Shown piece by piece: positions 36,210 to 46,920 of a stretch of 64,000 bases of DNA. The position numbers were made by a program, and so were the translations under genes. Each line of letters opens with the position of its first letter. The stretch's first letter is position 1. The notes beneath the pieces were generated by a model, which ran no database searches, was not told the origin of the DNA, and was given only the letters and a program-made list of their open reading frames with translations. This stretch comes from Marisa cornuarietis (lineage: Eukaryota > Mollusca > Gastropoda > Architaenioglossa > Ampullariidae), in contig SMMW01000550.1 in assembly GCA_004794655.1 (NCBI GenBank), positions 372,001 to 436,000 on the forward strand, given 5' to 3'.

Positions 36210-36425
36210 AAGGATTCTGCAGCGGTTAGTAGCGCAGTGACTAAGGTGCCTGTCGCCACAACAGTGAGAATCGGGTGTCGTGGATTCGTATCTCGGTTCC
36301 GACATCTCTCTCTCTGAATACAACACATGTTTACAGGGCTGACCATCACTGTTTTTTTCCTGGTACTCAGGTTTCCTTTACCCGACCGTGCGTGCGTGTG
36401 TGTGTGTGTGTGAGAGAGAGAGTTA
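36210..36425 (+). mobile_element. tRNA-derived SINE (degraded), with (GT)n(GA)n 3' tail
   Basis: TAGCGCAGTGA at 36230-36240 matches the pol III A-box TRGCNNAGYNGG with one mismatch. GGATTCGTATC at 36282-36292 resembles the B-box with mutations, and CAACAGTGAGAATCGGGTGTC lies between them as in a tRNA-like head. A unique body follows, with GGTACTCAGGTTTCC at about 36361-36375, and the unit ends in GT then GA repeats at 36391-36421. Head, body and simple-repeat tail in this order are the SINE layout. Family name not assigned. Confidence 0.55.
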
Positions 36426-38541
36426 GAACGAGAATGTATGATTATTCAATCTGTAACAGGCATTTGATGACTACTAATAAGAATGCTTGTGTGACTTTAT
36501 GCATGTAAGCGTCTTGTGTGTGCCTTTGTTGGTAGGACAAACAGTCTATAAATAAACACTTGGTATTTATTTATTTTTTCTCGATCGCGTATTTATTATT
36601 CTCTTTATTGCTTTTAATGCAGAAACATTAACCCTTCTCTCGTTTTCGACAGTATGCATAAAATATAAAACCCATACATTTATATTTTCATGTAACAATA
36701 ATCACATATGTTGAACTGTATTTATACAAATCTGTACATTTATATTCCTGATTTGTTTATATTTAAGTTTAAATTTGTGTACGTTGAGGTCATAACCTTT
36801 CTTTACAAAATCACTCATAAAAAGTGACTGAAGATTGAAACTTGGCTGAGGTAGTACTTACTTTGGGATCCGCTTCATGTCGAATATCAGGAATGTCTTG
36901 TGAAGTATCAGCCAAGGAGCAGAAGAAATAGTGTATATTACCCCCTCCCCAAATAATCCCTGAGGCGAGCTGGGGTTGGTAACGAGGATTTACAGGCCGG
37001 GTGACTGGAAGAACGAGTCCCAAGGGAGTGGTCCTCCTGGTCAAGACCGCTCTCTTGTACAAGAATACAGAAACCCTCGTGGGCGTCAAAATGAGGAGGA
37101 AGGAAACGAAAGCTGTGGACAACGAGCCAGTTAAGATAAATACATTGCACTACATTCCGAAAGCAAATTCATAAAAATAGGGTTCAGGAGGGAAGTCTTC
37201 TTGCCTCCACAAAGCATTTGCATGAAAATGATGCGGAAATGCTCGTCTGTCACATTAACCGAAGGAAGCTCAGAATTCACCGAAGCGTGACGAGAGACAG
37301 GTACTAAAAATCTTTCGTGCGTCTCGGAATTTCAAACTGGATTTTCTGCTGCCTTTCAATTTGCGCAGCTCCCCGTCCTACTGATTGAGGGTGAAGTGAA
37401 AATTTACGCTGACACGTGACCAGTGCGCGGAAATGGCCGCCTGACATGTGCCCAGCGGGTTCCGCACACAAGTCTGTAACATTAATGAAGCACTGAGTGG
37501 CCCCCGGGTATCCACCCCCCTCTCATCACTTTGCTACGGTGATACACAGCGATGTGGCCTATTGTATGCCTATACACCTAATATGAACGTTATCTATACA
37601 CATAGATGAAAAAATGTATTTATATATAACGAAAGAAGAGTTTTATTATGTTTCGCTAGTGCCAGTGATGATGCCAACAACATTTGTTCTGAGCTTACTT
37701 TTATAAAAACGATACTTGGACGTAAAGGCAGGAGAGAAAATAAAGAGAAGTCTAGAAAGATATTTAAAAGAGCAAGAAAAGTAAGAAAACAAAAGAAACG
37801 TTACAAAACGCGCGTGAAGCAGTTATTTCCTTTCAAGCCGCCAAACCTAAAACCAATTACACAACATCTTCTGCTGTGGCGCTAGTCTACAAAACACCTG
37901 GTGGGAAAGACTCCCCCCTAACCCTCCCTCCCTCCCTCCCTCCCTCCAAAAACTGTGTCGTTTAATTTTTACTTTAGCACGCGGCTTTCTACTTTCTTTT
38001 TTCCTTCTCATCTACTTTTTATTTGAAATTAACTCCGTCTTTCAAAGTACATATAATGGTGCATTCTTTTCGACACATTTATGTATATATACTTCCCCTC
38101 CATTCTCTCCTTACGCGCAAGCGTGCACACACACACACACCTCGCCACACAGAAATACATGTATAAATGCATTCTAAAGAATACAAGCATGTACACAGAC
38201 AGAACAAACATCCACAAACACGCTCACAAGAAGAACGTATACCCGCACGTGCGTATACTGTAAAGCCTCTATCTTTTTCTTCTCTCTCTCACACACACAC
38301 ATGCACACGTGCGCGAACTCATACACGTAAATATACATAGACAGATTTTTTTTAAATTTGAGTGACTTAAAACACAAATGAACACACACAACGACACAAG
38401 AATGTTAATATATATAAGCACACACGGATATATTTATATATATATATATAATGTACATCGGTGCGTGTTATGTATTATAGATGTATGCTTATGTGTATAA
38501 ACCTTTGTGAGCATTTTGTCTGTTATATAAAGGCGCGTTAC

Positions 38542-38543
<2 letters not shown>
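36426..38543. other. Unique stretch with scattered microsatellites
   Basis: Contains (TCCC)n at 37920-37946, short CA tracts at 38128-38140 and 38290-38300, and (TA)n near 38436-38450. A complex, non-repetitive patch at 37260-37570 includes CACGTGACC and GCGCGGAAATGGC and may be regulatory. No gene recognised. Confidence 0.35.
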
Positions 38544-38601
<58 letters not shown>

Positions 38602-39330
38602 ACACAATCATACACACAATCACACACAAAATCGCACACAAAATCATACACAAAATCATACACACAATTACACACTCAATCATACACACAATCACACAAT
38701 CATACACACAATCATAAACACAATCATAAACACAATTACACAATCATACACGCACAATCACACATATACACACAAACACACACACAATCACACACACAAT
38801 TACACAATCACATACACAAATCACACACACATACACACAATCATAAACACAATCATAAACACAATTACACAATCACACACACAAATCACACACACATACG
38901 CACACATACACACACATACAATCATAAACACAATTACACAATCATACACGCACGATCACACATCTACACACAAACACACACACAATCACACACACAATTA
39001 CACAATCACACACACAAATCATACACACAATCATAAACACAATCATAAACACAATCATACACGCACAATCACACATATACACACAAACACACACAATCAT
39101 ACACACAATCACACACACAATTACACAATCACACACTAATCACACACATACACACAATCATACACACAATCACACAATCATACACGCACAATCACACATT
39201 TACACACAAACACACACAGACAATCATACACACAATCACACACAGAGTTACACAATCACACACAAACAAATCACACACACAATCATACACGCACAATCAC
39301 ACAAACACACACACACACACAATCATGCAC
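38544..39330. repeat. CA-derived tandem region with ACACAATCATACAC-type units
   Basis: A pure CA tract (38544-38595) grades into about 700 bp built from ACACACAATCATACACAC, AATCACACAC and AATTACACAATC modules with no fixed period. Some modules recur as longer blocks, such as the one with CATACACGCACAATCACACA at several places. It looks like a microsatellite that gained point changes and was then re-amplified. Both strands are open for hundreds of bases (TH/TQ- or VC-rich frames), not genes. Confidence 0.9.
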
Positions 39331-39397
39331 GCACACATATCCCCAGCCCCCACCTCCGTGTGCAGACCTACGTTGCTGACAGTCGGCGGGACACGGA

Positions 39398-39560
39398 GGG
39401 GGCGGCGCCTGCTGTTCATTATTTCAATTACTCTCAGCAGCGCGCGCGTCCCGGACTGCCGACGTCATCAATCACGTGGGACGGGCACGCGCTCTTCTGC
39501 GTGGACACGTAAATAATATAAAACCAGGTGCATTCCTTGCTCCGCCTGCGGTCTCCCGCG
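39398..39560 (+). promoter_or_regulatory. Candidate TATA promoter with GC box, CRE and E-box
   Basis: In order on the plus strand: GGGGGCGG (39398-39405), GACGTCA (39461-39467), CACGTG (39473-39478) and TATAAAA (39517-39523). The sequence from 39390 to 39560 is clearly GC-richer than its surroundings. TATA spacing would place a start near 39550. No coding exon is recognised downstream, so this may be an enhancer, an isolated promoter or chance. Confidence 0.33.
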
Positions 39561-41450
39561 TCTTTGATACTGGTGTGAATGCTGTCAGCAGTACCGCCAC
39601 CTCCTGCCACTCGGTGATTAGATAATAATTAGATCATGCCACAAACCCTTTTTAAATTAAACTTTATATGAGCTCCAAAGAGTTTTAAATGAAGCCATTT
39701 ATAAGTAAAATGCATCTTACATTAAAAAAATACTTCAAATAATCTTTACATTTGAGGGGGATTTTATTACCTGTTTTATCTCTCCCTACGTGTCTTATTT
39801 CTTACATTTTCCTATCGTTTCATTTCCCATTACTATTTTAATGTTTATATATTGTTTTACATTTTATTTTGTGATAGAAATTGATTTTTGTATGTTTTCT
39901 AATGATAAGCACTAGAGGTACTGTTGATGGTTTAGTATATTTCTTATATGGAGAAGCTGACTAGGACCATGCAAGGAGACATTTGATGTCTGGTGATAAA
40001 TGTATGCTTGTGCCTTTTGCTGTATGTCGGCGCCTTGAGGAAAATATATTAAACTGAATCATCAGTGGCTTTAATGTCAGACTGTACGGTATTTTTTATT
40101 TAACTGAACTTTGACTGATGCTTAAGCGAGGCTCGCAGATTTGAGAGATCTATGGAAGGACAAGTATAACACCAAGTGCTAAGAAATGTCACCTGTGAGT
40201 GAGTGAGTGAGTGAGTGAAAAAAGAAGAAAAATAGGTGTGAAAATGTTATGTTCAGGATGTTTTTACTGTTGTAGGGTGAGGATAAACTAATAGGTGCTG
40301 AAAGGCTACAATATCTGCAAAAAAAATCTCTGGGTGATATGTTTGGATATTGTATCTCTTAAAGACTAAAAATTAAGAAGGCTGCAGTTGTTTCTTTAGG
40401 CAGCATTACGAGTATACCTATGTTTACGTTTACCGGTCCAAAGGTAAAGGTCGCATTTGGGTCTCAATAACTATGTATTTATTTTACTTAAAATAGCATT
40501 CTTAATGTCACTCATAAGAAGCTGTATGACACAGAGCAATGTTTGTACTTGTGAGAAGCTGTCGTAAACTGATGTTATCACATAACCTGAGTTATTTGAT
40601 CAAATGATTGTCCCTATTTTTTATATGATTCTGAAGTGCGATGCCCTTCTATGCCTAAGCTCTCTAGTAAGTTGCTATTGCGATTCCTCAAAAATAATTA
40701 ATAAATTGAACCTAACCCCAAGAAACATGAGAAGCTTCGGTCTTTCCTATTTAGAGGCTCAAGCTAAGGACGGAACACTTAATTACTGGTTGAAAGTAAT
40801 CCTTCCAGACAACATTAACAAATTTTCAAGAGTAATATGTCATTTTCTGAGGACAAATTTAAAACAGAATATAAATTGTGATATCTGGTTACAGTAGATT
40901 AACTGTGTAAGTTAATCAGCTTACCTTGTCATGATAAAGAAAAGTGGTAACACGCTGCCTCCAGAGGGGTTTGAACGTGAACAACGTCTGTCTTGTTTCT
41001 CATATCAGCCCTTACTTCACTCAATGTTTCGCTTCAGAATCCTGAAATCTGTGCATTCAATGTGATATCTATAAACTAGGATATATATGCTCCAATGTAA
41101 TATTTCGCTAGTGTTATAATTACGATGATGAGCCAATAATTATTTATTCCCAATGCAGTTAATTTGTTTTTCTGTTGGAAGCACTAATGGCTCAGTACTC
41201 GAAGATTATCATAAGAGGGTTTCGACGATAAGCAGTGCTCGTTACAATGAGATATTTAAAGGCTGAAACATTCAGTTCGAAGCACAGAGTAACATTATAT
41301 TGTATTTAGCTTCGTGGTTTGAAGCAAACGTCGAGGACAATTGTCAAAAGAACTGTACTGTCCGCATACTGTTGCCCATACTGTTTAAATCCTCTAGACT
41401 TTTGGAAATGTTCCATACAGATTTCCGTCCCCTTGACTGGGTTAACAGTT
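39561..41450. other. AT-rich unique sequence with possible retroposon debris
   Basis: CGGCGCCTTGAGGAAAATAT at about 40027-40046 resembles the GCGCxTTGAG..TATAT 3' tails of retroposons. GGGGTTTGAACG at about 40966-40977 is a B-box-like sequence on the minus strand. A (GTGA)n run lies at 40197-40220. A 97-codon frame (40604-40897) has no recognised motif. None is strong enough for a separate call. Confidence 0.3.
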
Positions 41451-41453
41451 CAG

Positions 41454-41600
41454 CCAATCACAGTTTTCGTTTTATTATAAAGTAGGGAACTTTTTTTTTT
41501 TTTTGGTCAGGCGCCATTTTGGAGTCTAATGTCAGTCACTCAATTTGACATGGATTCGTACTTCAACAACCGCAAATGAGAAGAAAACAGTGAGTAATAC
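41454..41600 (+). promoter_or_regulatory. Candidate promoter and 5' exon (CCAAT, TATA, splice donor)
   Basis: CCAAT within AGCCAATCA lies at 41454-41458 and TATAAAG at 41476-41482. GGCGCCATTTTGG follows about 30 bp downstream, where transcription could begin. The segment then reads to AACAGTGAGTAAT near 41587-41599, which contains a good donor GTGAGT. The only ATG frames upstream of the donor stop after 9 to 16 codons, so any such exon would be non-coding. Motif evidence only. Confidence 0.25.
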
Positions 41601-41953
41601 TTAAATTCTAATGTATATTCTAATAAAATATATGTTTGTTTGGCACTTTATGTTTGCATATATTGTGTAAATAATTTTTTTTTTTGTTAACTTCGAAACT
41701 GAAAGACACCGCTTGAACCGGTTCTAAACTGCACACAAACACCATCTTTTATTTTATTTTAGTGCTAGAAGACAAAACCTATGTATCTTAAAATTTACAC
41801 CAAGTGAATTTTTTAAAAATGCTCTTTAAAACGGTGTATCACAGATGGTTGTCTTTACTGTAGGTTGATAAATATAAATTTTCAAAACTGCCGGTCGAAA
41901 TTTCCATCCCGGGCATTTGCTGCTACGCGGCCAATGAATTATTATAAGTAGTG

Positions 41954-42262
41954 GTTCAATCTTTGTATACTCCCGACCTCGGCCTCTCAGATTATCACCT
42001 GTTTGAACCACTCATGGAGGCGTTAATTAAAGGATCGTCAACTCACCTGGGGCCAAGGACTAAAGGTGGCGGTGTACAGGTGCCTCGCTGCTCAGCTAAA
42101 AACATTTTTTTCGGAGAACATAAGGAAACCTGTGGAATGATGAAAAAAGTGCGTAGAAAAAAAACAAGGGAACTATACTGAAAATTTATTGTTATATTTT
42201 GTTCTTTTTTCTGGAAAAAAGTTTATAGCTGTATTACGTACAATTATTAATTGACCCTCGTA
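41954..42262 (+). mobile_element. mariner-type DNA transposon relic (transposase C-terminus and 3' end)
   Basis: The plus-strand frame reads YTPDLGLSDYHLFEPLMEAL, a clear match to the YSPDLAPSDYHLF block that carries the last catalytic aspartate of mariner DD34D transposases. Further on come AKNIFFGEHKETCG-like residues and, after one frame change and an in-frame stop, WNDEKSA...KKNKGTILK. These correspond to the RW.KCI...GDYV.K ending of the family. The DNA ends in TTGACCCTCGTA at 42251-42262, the inverse of a TACGAGGGTCAA-type mariner terminus. The first two thirds of the transposase and the 5' inverted repeat are not found upstream. It is an internally deleted or truncated fossil with no activity expected. 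Confidence 0.8.
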
Positions 42263-43680
42263 TATTTCTCTGTATTTAAGTAGACTCCCAGAAATCCTGA
42301 AATTTCATGACTTTTTTTTTCAATGCAAGCAATAAAAAGTTACTGACACATCTGGTACATTTCTTGCGCACCATATCAAAAACCACATGGTGAAGATATT
42401 CAGGGCATATCAATGATTGGACTTATTTTTATCAATCACTATAAGTTTGGACTTATTTTTAGCAATCTGTATAAGTTTACTCAGTATGAGAAAACCTCCG
42501 ACTATCGTTAATGATGAAAATAACCGTATTTGATGTGCCTTATTAGGCAGGTTTTGAAATACAAATTTGTTCTTGTTGCTGACTAAGGAATGCAACATGA
42601 TGCAAACCTGTCGCTAGCCTGTTTGTACGATAGTATTGACAGAACAGGAGACTGATCGAAGATAAACTAGAATGTGCCGGCCGGTTCCTCCCCTGACCCT
42701 GTACTAGAGTCTAAAGTGAATTAACTTCTTCGACCACTCAGAGCTGATACCCCATCTGTGACAAAGTCCGTGTCGAGCTTTGAGGGTCTCTGCATCTGTT
42801 GATAAAAGGCCGTTGTCCGCGGAAACAGGTCCTGCTCCAGACAACAACTGCAGCCAACGATCAGGCCATCATCCTCCGAAATCTTCTCGCACTCAGCCTC
42901 AATGATGGCCGTCTTGCTGCTTCTGGTGGGATGAGGGAACTCGGGGAAGGCCACCCTGTTTACACAAAGGGCAATCGCCGGGAGTGAATGCTTGCACCAC
43001 ATGGACTCAACTTTCGGCTAGTCCACGGCAAAAAAAAAAAAAAAAAAAAAAGGCCTAAGAGGGTCGAGCAAATCAAACGTGATTGCACCCGCCATCCTAA
43101 ACAGCAAGAAGAAATGGAGCCGCGCTGGTAAACGTTGTTAGCCGATTCCAGCAATCTGCCAGAAATTAGGCGAAGAGTACGACTATTTACTTATCTTTTG
43201 ACTCCGATGACACGAGTGATTTTAAGGCTATTTCCTTTCGCTTTGCCATCTAGGAAACACGCCCGGTGCATCATTACTATAATCCAAACAGACCGTGTGC
43301 AAAGTGCGGTTCTCGGAGCATTTTCACAATTTATCAAGAATATCAGCTTTTTTCCCCACCTCAGGATTAAAAAGATATCTCGTGACTATCTTTCATCGCC
43401 TCCCTCAGCTCCAATTACAAGGGTTTGTGTAATGGCGATGCCCACAGTAACTGTACACGGCAAATTACACGTGCATTTGATCGAAGCATCGGGAAAATCC
43501 TCTTATCTGTTTTTTACCCCCTCTTACACAACACTTAAAAAAAAACTATAAAATGTTTCTAAAATAAGTTGTGCCTGACGGTGTAACAATTTTCGTGACA
43601 ATTTATCGAGACTGTTGACATCAGCAATTTTATTCTCCGTCTGAATTAATTAATATTTTTAAAGTGGCAGTGAGAGAGTT
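42263..43680. other. Unique stretch with an internal poly(A) and unrecognised open frames
   Basis: An uninterrupted A22 run lies at 43030-43051. Just left of it a 93-codon minus-strand frame (42721-43002) reads like normal protein (EAECEKISEDDGLIVGCSCC), but I cannot place it, and the plus strand is also partly open. A 138-codon plus-strand frame at 43135-43551 is likewise unrecognised. A duplicated TTGGACTTATTTTTAKCAAT motif lies at 42418-42464. Confidence 0.35.
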
Positions 43681-43931
43681 TTTCTCACAGCAGTAGCAGT
43701 AAGGGTAAAGGTCATCCCATAACCTTTTCAGATCGTTGGAGAGTGAGGTGTTAGAGACTTTTACATGAGGGTGGTGCCAATCTCCACTCCCTTACCTTAC
43801 TAAGGAGTAAGGTACCCATTCCCGTCAGCTGGGTCGACTGGGGGAAGCTTGCTGCGCTTATCGGGAATTGAACCAGCGCGCTCTCGGTTCGGACGCCAGC
43901 GCTCTAACCACTCGGCCATCCGCTTGCCCAG
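43681..43931 (-). mobile_element. Full-length-looking tRNA-derived SINE
   Basis: On the minus strand the head starts near 43931 with CAAGCGGATGGCC. A-box TGGCCGAGTGG (plus 43908-43918) fits TRGCNNAGYNGG. B-box GGTTCAATTCCC (plus 43863-43874) differs by one base from GGTTCGANTCC. Their spacing of 44 bp is the normal tRNA spacing, and the head resembles Leu/Ser-type tRNAs. A non-tRNA body follows (GGGTACCTTACTCC, TTGGCACCACCC), ending in a GGATGACCTTTACCCTTAC tail near 43693-43713, which is a usual style for mollusc SINE ends. Family assignment needs a repeat library. Confidence 0.8.
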
Positions 43932-44886
43932 TAGCAGTACACTCACAGAAAACCTCAATTTATGCAAATGAGGAGGCACCGAGTCATTATTAGCGTATTA
44001 TTCATGGCTCACAGGTGCTTCCTCTTTTACATAACCTCATTTTTTATAAGTAGTCATTTTTCTCTTTTCTTTTTTTTTCTTTGCTGCTTCCGTTGCTGGA
44101 GTATAAGCAGTTGCTGAAACAGCAACAGTTGTAGCAGAGACGAAGAGTGCTTGTAAATGTCATGTTGTATTTGGCAACAGAATAAACAAAGACACAGACA
44201 TGGCATTTTATAAACTGCGATACAAGACCTAAACTTCAAGTTGCGAAGTAGAAAACTGAGGAAAACTGGAGACATAAAACAAAAATAACTAAACTGGACT
44301 AGCAAGAAAAAAAATGGCGAGGGCTGGGAGACTGGAAACAATCCAAGCTTATGCCCCACAATCGATTGTCGTCTTTCTTTGTATTTGCTTGAGACCCCCT
44401 TCGTGCTCGATAGATATTTCCAGAAAAAGATACAAAAAGTTTTTAATTTACTAAGTGAAAAATACAAGATATAAAAACACACTCGAGGGAGTCTGGACTA
44501 TTAAACATACAAAAAGAAAATAAAACTTTGCAAAGCAATTTTGGAATTTTTTTTTTTGAACTTAAGAACTAAGCGACAGAAAAAAAACAAAAAATTGACA
44601 TAATGTCGGGGTGGTTTGGGAAAAAAACTTGCTTCTGACTTGCGGCCATTTCCCATAACCAGAGCGTGACGAGAGATGTATTACAGATGTCCAACCGTGG
44701 ATACTAGAGGAACATGAAATATTAAAAAGGTTTTGCAGTATGGTAGAAAACCAAATCAGAGACCAAGACACACCAAAAAAACTGATTCTACGTCAGATAA
44801 CAAATTACAGGCATTTATACCTGGCTGAGCTTTAGGTAATAAATTAATGTCATATTTCTACCTGTTCGAGAGCTTTCCCGCACGCC

Positions 44887-44920
<34 letters not shown>

Positions 44921-45340
44921 ACCCTCTGGTGATTTCCCATATTTCACATAAAGATGTATTTCTCATCACTATTTTCTACCCCTCAAGTCATTCTTTTTAT
45001 TGACTTTTGTTCTTTTTTCCCACCACCACTTCTCTTACTCCTAACTATTCGCACTATCACTTCCCAATTTTACTCTTTTTTTCTAAAATAGTGCCGCTTC
45101 GAAGTGACCCCCTACGGCATGTTATTTCAAAAATATTTACAATGGTAAACACACAGGTTTATTCAGGACTATTCTCTGGCTATTAACTATATTTTATTTA
45201 CACTCTCTATCCCTCTCTTCTATGCCCCGCCCAGAAAAAAAATAGATTGCGAGTTTCGAGTGCGGATATAGCGGGAACTCTCACCCCGCCCCTGTTCAGG
45301 GGCATTAACTGCTGGAGACTGTCGGTGCCACATCGTGATA
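43932..45340. other. Unique AT-rich stretch
   Basis: Begins with a patch containing a POU octamer ATGCAAAT (near 43965) and an E-box CAGGTG. Further on there are T/A runs (44065-44080, 44549-44560) and TC/CA tracts (44890-44920). A 142-codon minus-strand frame (44054-44482) is Leu/Phe-rich with poly-basic ends and unrecognised. No gene called. Confidence 0.35.
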
Positions 45341-45705
45341 ATTATGGCGGCATAAAACGCGAAACCTGAAGCAGACCCGAGTACACGACCCCCTCCGTTG
45401 CCGTACCAACAAATGCTTTAAATTCCCTGAAAACTAGGTAACGACAAGATGGCGGAATACCTGCCGCATCATAACTCAAAAACAAAAAGGAAAAAAAAAA
45501 ACCCACATTCACAAAAACCAAAATAACCCTCGTCAGACTGCAAGCTGCTCTAAGCTTCGTAATTTGTGGCAGAAGAAGCAAAGCATAAGGAGCGGCGTTA
45601 TCGGAGCTCGCAATCTGCCCGTCTGTCGTGTTGTATCGACATGGTGCCACACTGCGCATGCGCGCCAGTCGACATCACTTCCGGTGCAGCTAATTAACAT
45701 GGCGT
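45341..45705 (+). promoter_or_regulatory. Candidate housekeeping-type promoter (YY1, NRF1 and ETS motifs)
   Basis: CAAGATGGCGG at 45445-45455 is an exact YY1-type start element. TGCGCATGCGCG at 45653-45664 matches the NRF1 palindrome, and CACTTCCGG at 45676-45684 is a strong ETS site. AACATGGCG, an ATG in good context, lies at 45699. These motifs typify TATA-less animal promoters. The frame from 45699 reads MAYCAPSSFVSSILRDKTRG for 36 codons, and a GTGGGT just inside could be a donor. The frame from 45449 runs 25 codons. Neither peptide is recognised, so the gene served is unknown. Confidence 0.38.
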
Positions 45706-46024
45706 ACTGTGCACCGAGTTCCTTCGTCTCTTCTATTTTACGCGACAAGACCCGTGGGTCTGAACCTTTCTCAGACCTGCTTCAGCTACTTCAGGCTCCG
45801 CGCACTTGAGCTCAATAACTGCATGAAATTGTCGCTCGTCTCGCGGCAGCTACACGTGCCTGGCTGCTGGCGGTGCGCGGAACCCAAACGTCATCGGTCT
45901 CGGGTGGCTGGTTCGAGTCTAAGGGACACTTTCCGGGTATAATCATTAATGTCCTTTTAACAGAAATTCTTTTCTTTTAGTTCCCCCTTGTCTATCTTCT
46001 GGTAGTGTGTCACTCTGTTTTCTT

Positions 46025-46055
<31 letters not shown>

Positions 46056-46864
46056 GAGAATCACATAATCACATGAACTCGCATATGTGGACACGCATAC
46101 AAACAGAAGCAATCAGTGTTCTTTTTGTAAACGCAGAATAATAATAATAATAATAATAATAACTTGCATAACATTTCCATCTGGGCAGAGGAGCTCGAGA
46201 ACCTAAAGTCATAGGATTGTCGTAAACTACACAAAATAATGTATCAGCAAATGGAGACATGGCATTGTTGTAAACTACATAAACAAATAGTGACAGCGTT
46301 GTAGTAAACTACATAAACGAATAGAGTCACAGATTTCGTGTAAACTATATCAGCAAAAGTAGGGGAAGGGGGAGAGAGAGAGGAAAAACTTGTCTAACTT
46401 GTTTATCTTTGTTTGAATAACGATGGAGCAGGTGAGAAAGAGATGGACTGACTCGGCGAAGTTGTTGGCTACCCATTTGCTCACTCCCATCCGTACGACC
46501 TTGTTATCCTTCTCTTCACTCTATCTCTCCCTCCTCCTTTGATGCTCATATCACTTGTCTGCCTGTCTTCCTCTCTGCGCACGTGAAAGTGTGTATGCGT
46601 GCGTGCGTGCTAAATGTCACGCTGAATAATGGAAAGAATGTGATCAAGAGAGTGAGCGCACACTGATTCTTATGAATACAAGTCACGAACGAATGGAGCC
46701 GCACTAGAATACCTGAACTGACTTCTAGCGGAGGTAAAAGAAACAAAACGAAATATTGTCTGAGGTATTTGCACTCGGTAACAAATGGGACAGGCTCGAT
46801 GTTCTTTCTCTGACAAGTTCTTTATCACGCCTCGCTGAGTTAGCTCTGTCTTTGTCTGCTTTCT

Positions 46865-46920
<56 letters not shown>

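Noticed and set aside
41541..41580. Hox-like N-terminus (MDSYFNNRK)
   Set aside because: Reminiscent of MSSYF starts of some homeodomain proteins, but the frame stops after nine codons.
43863..43931. Functional tRNA gene
   Set aside because: A- and B-boxes are good, but acceptor and anticodon stems do not pair convincingly, and a SINE body and tail follow. The second copy at 60066-60136 has the same head.
45908..45920. SINE at GGTTCGAGTC
   Set aside because: Good B-box core but no A-box at the proper distance and no recognisable body.
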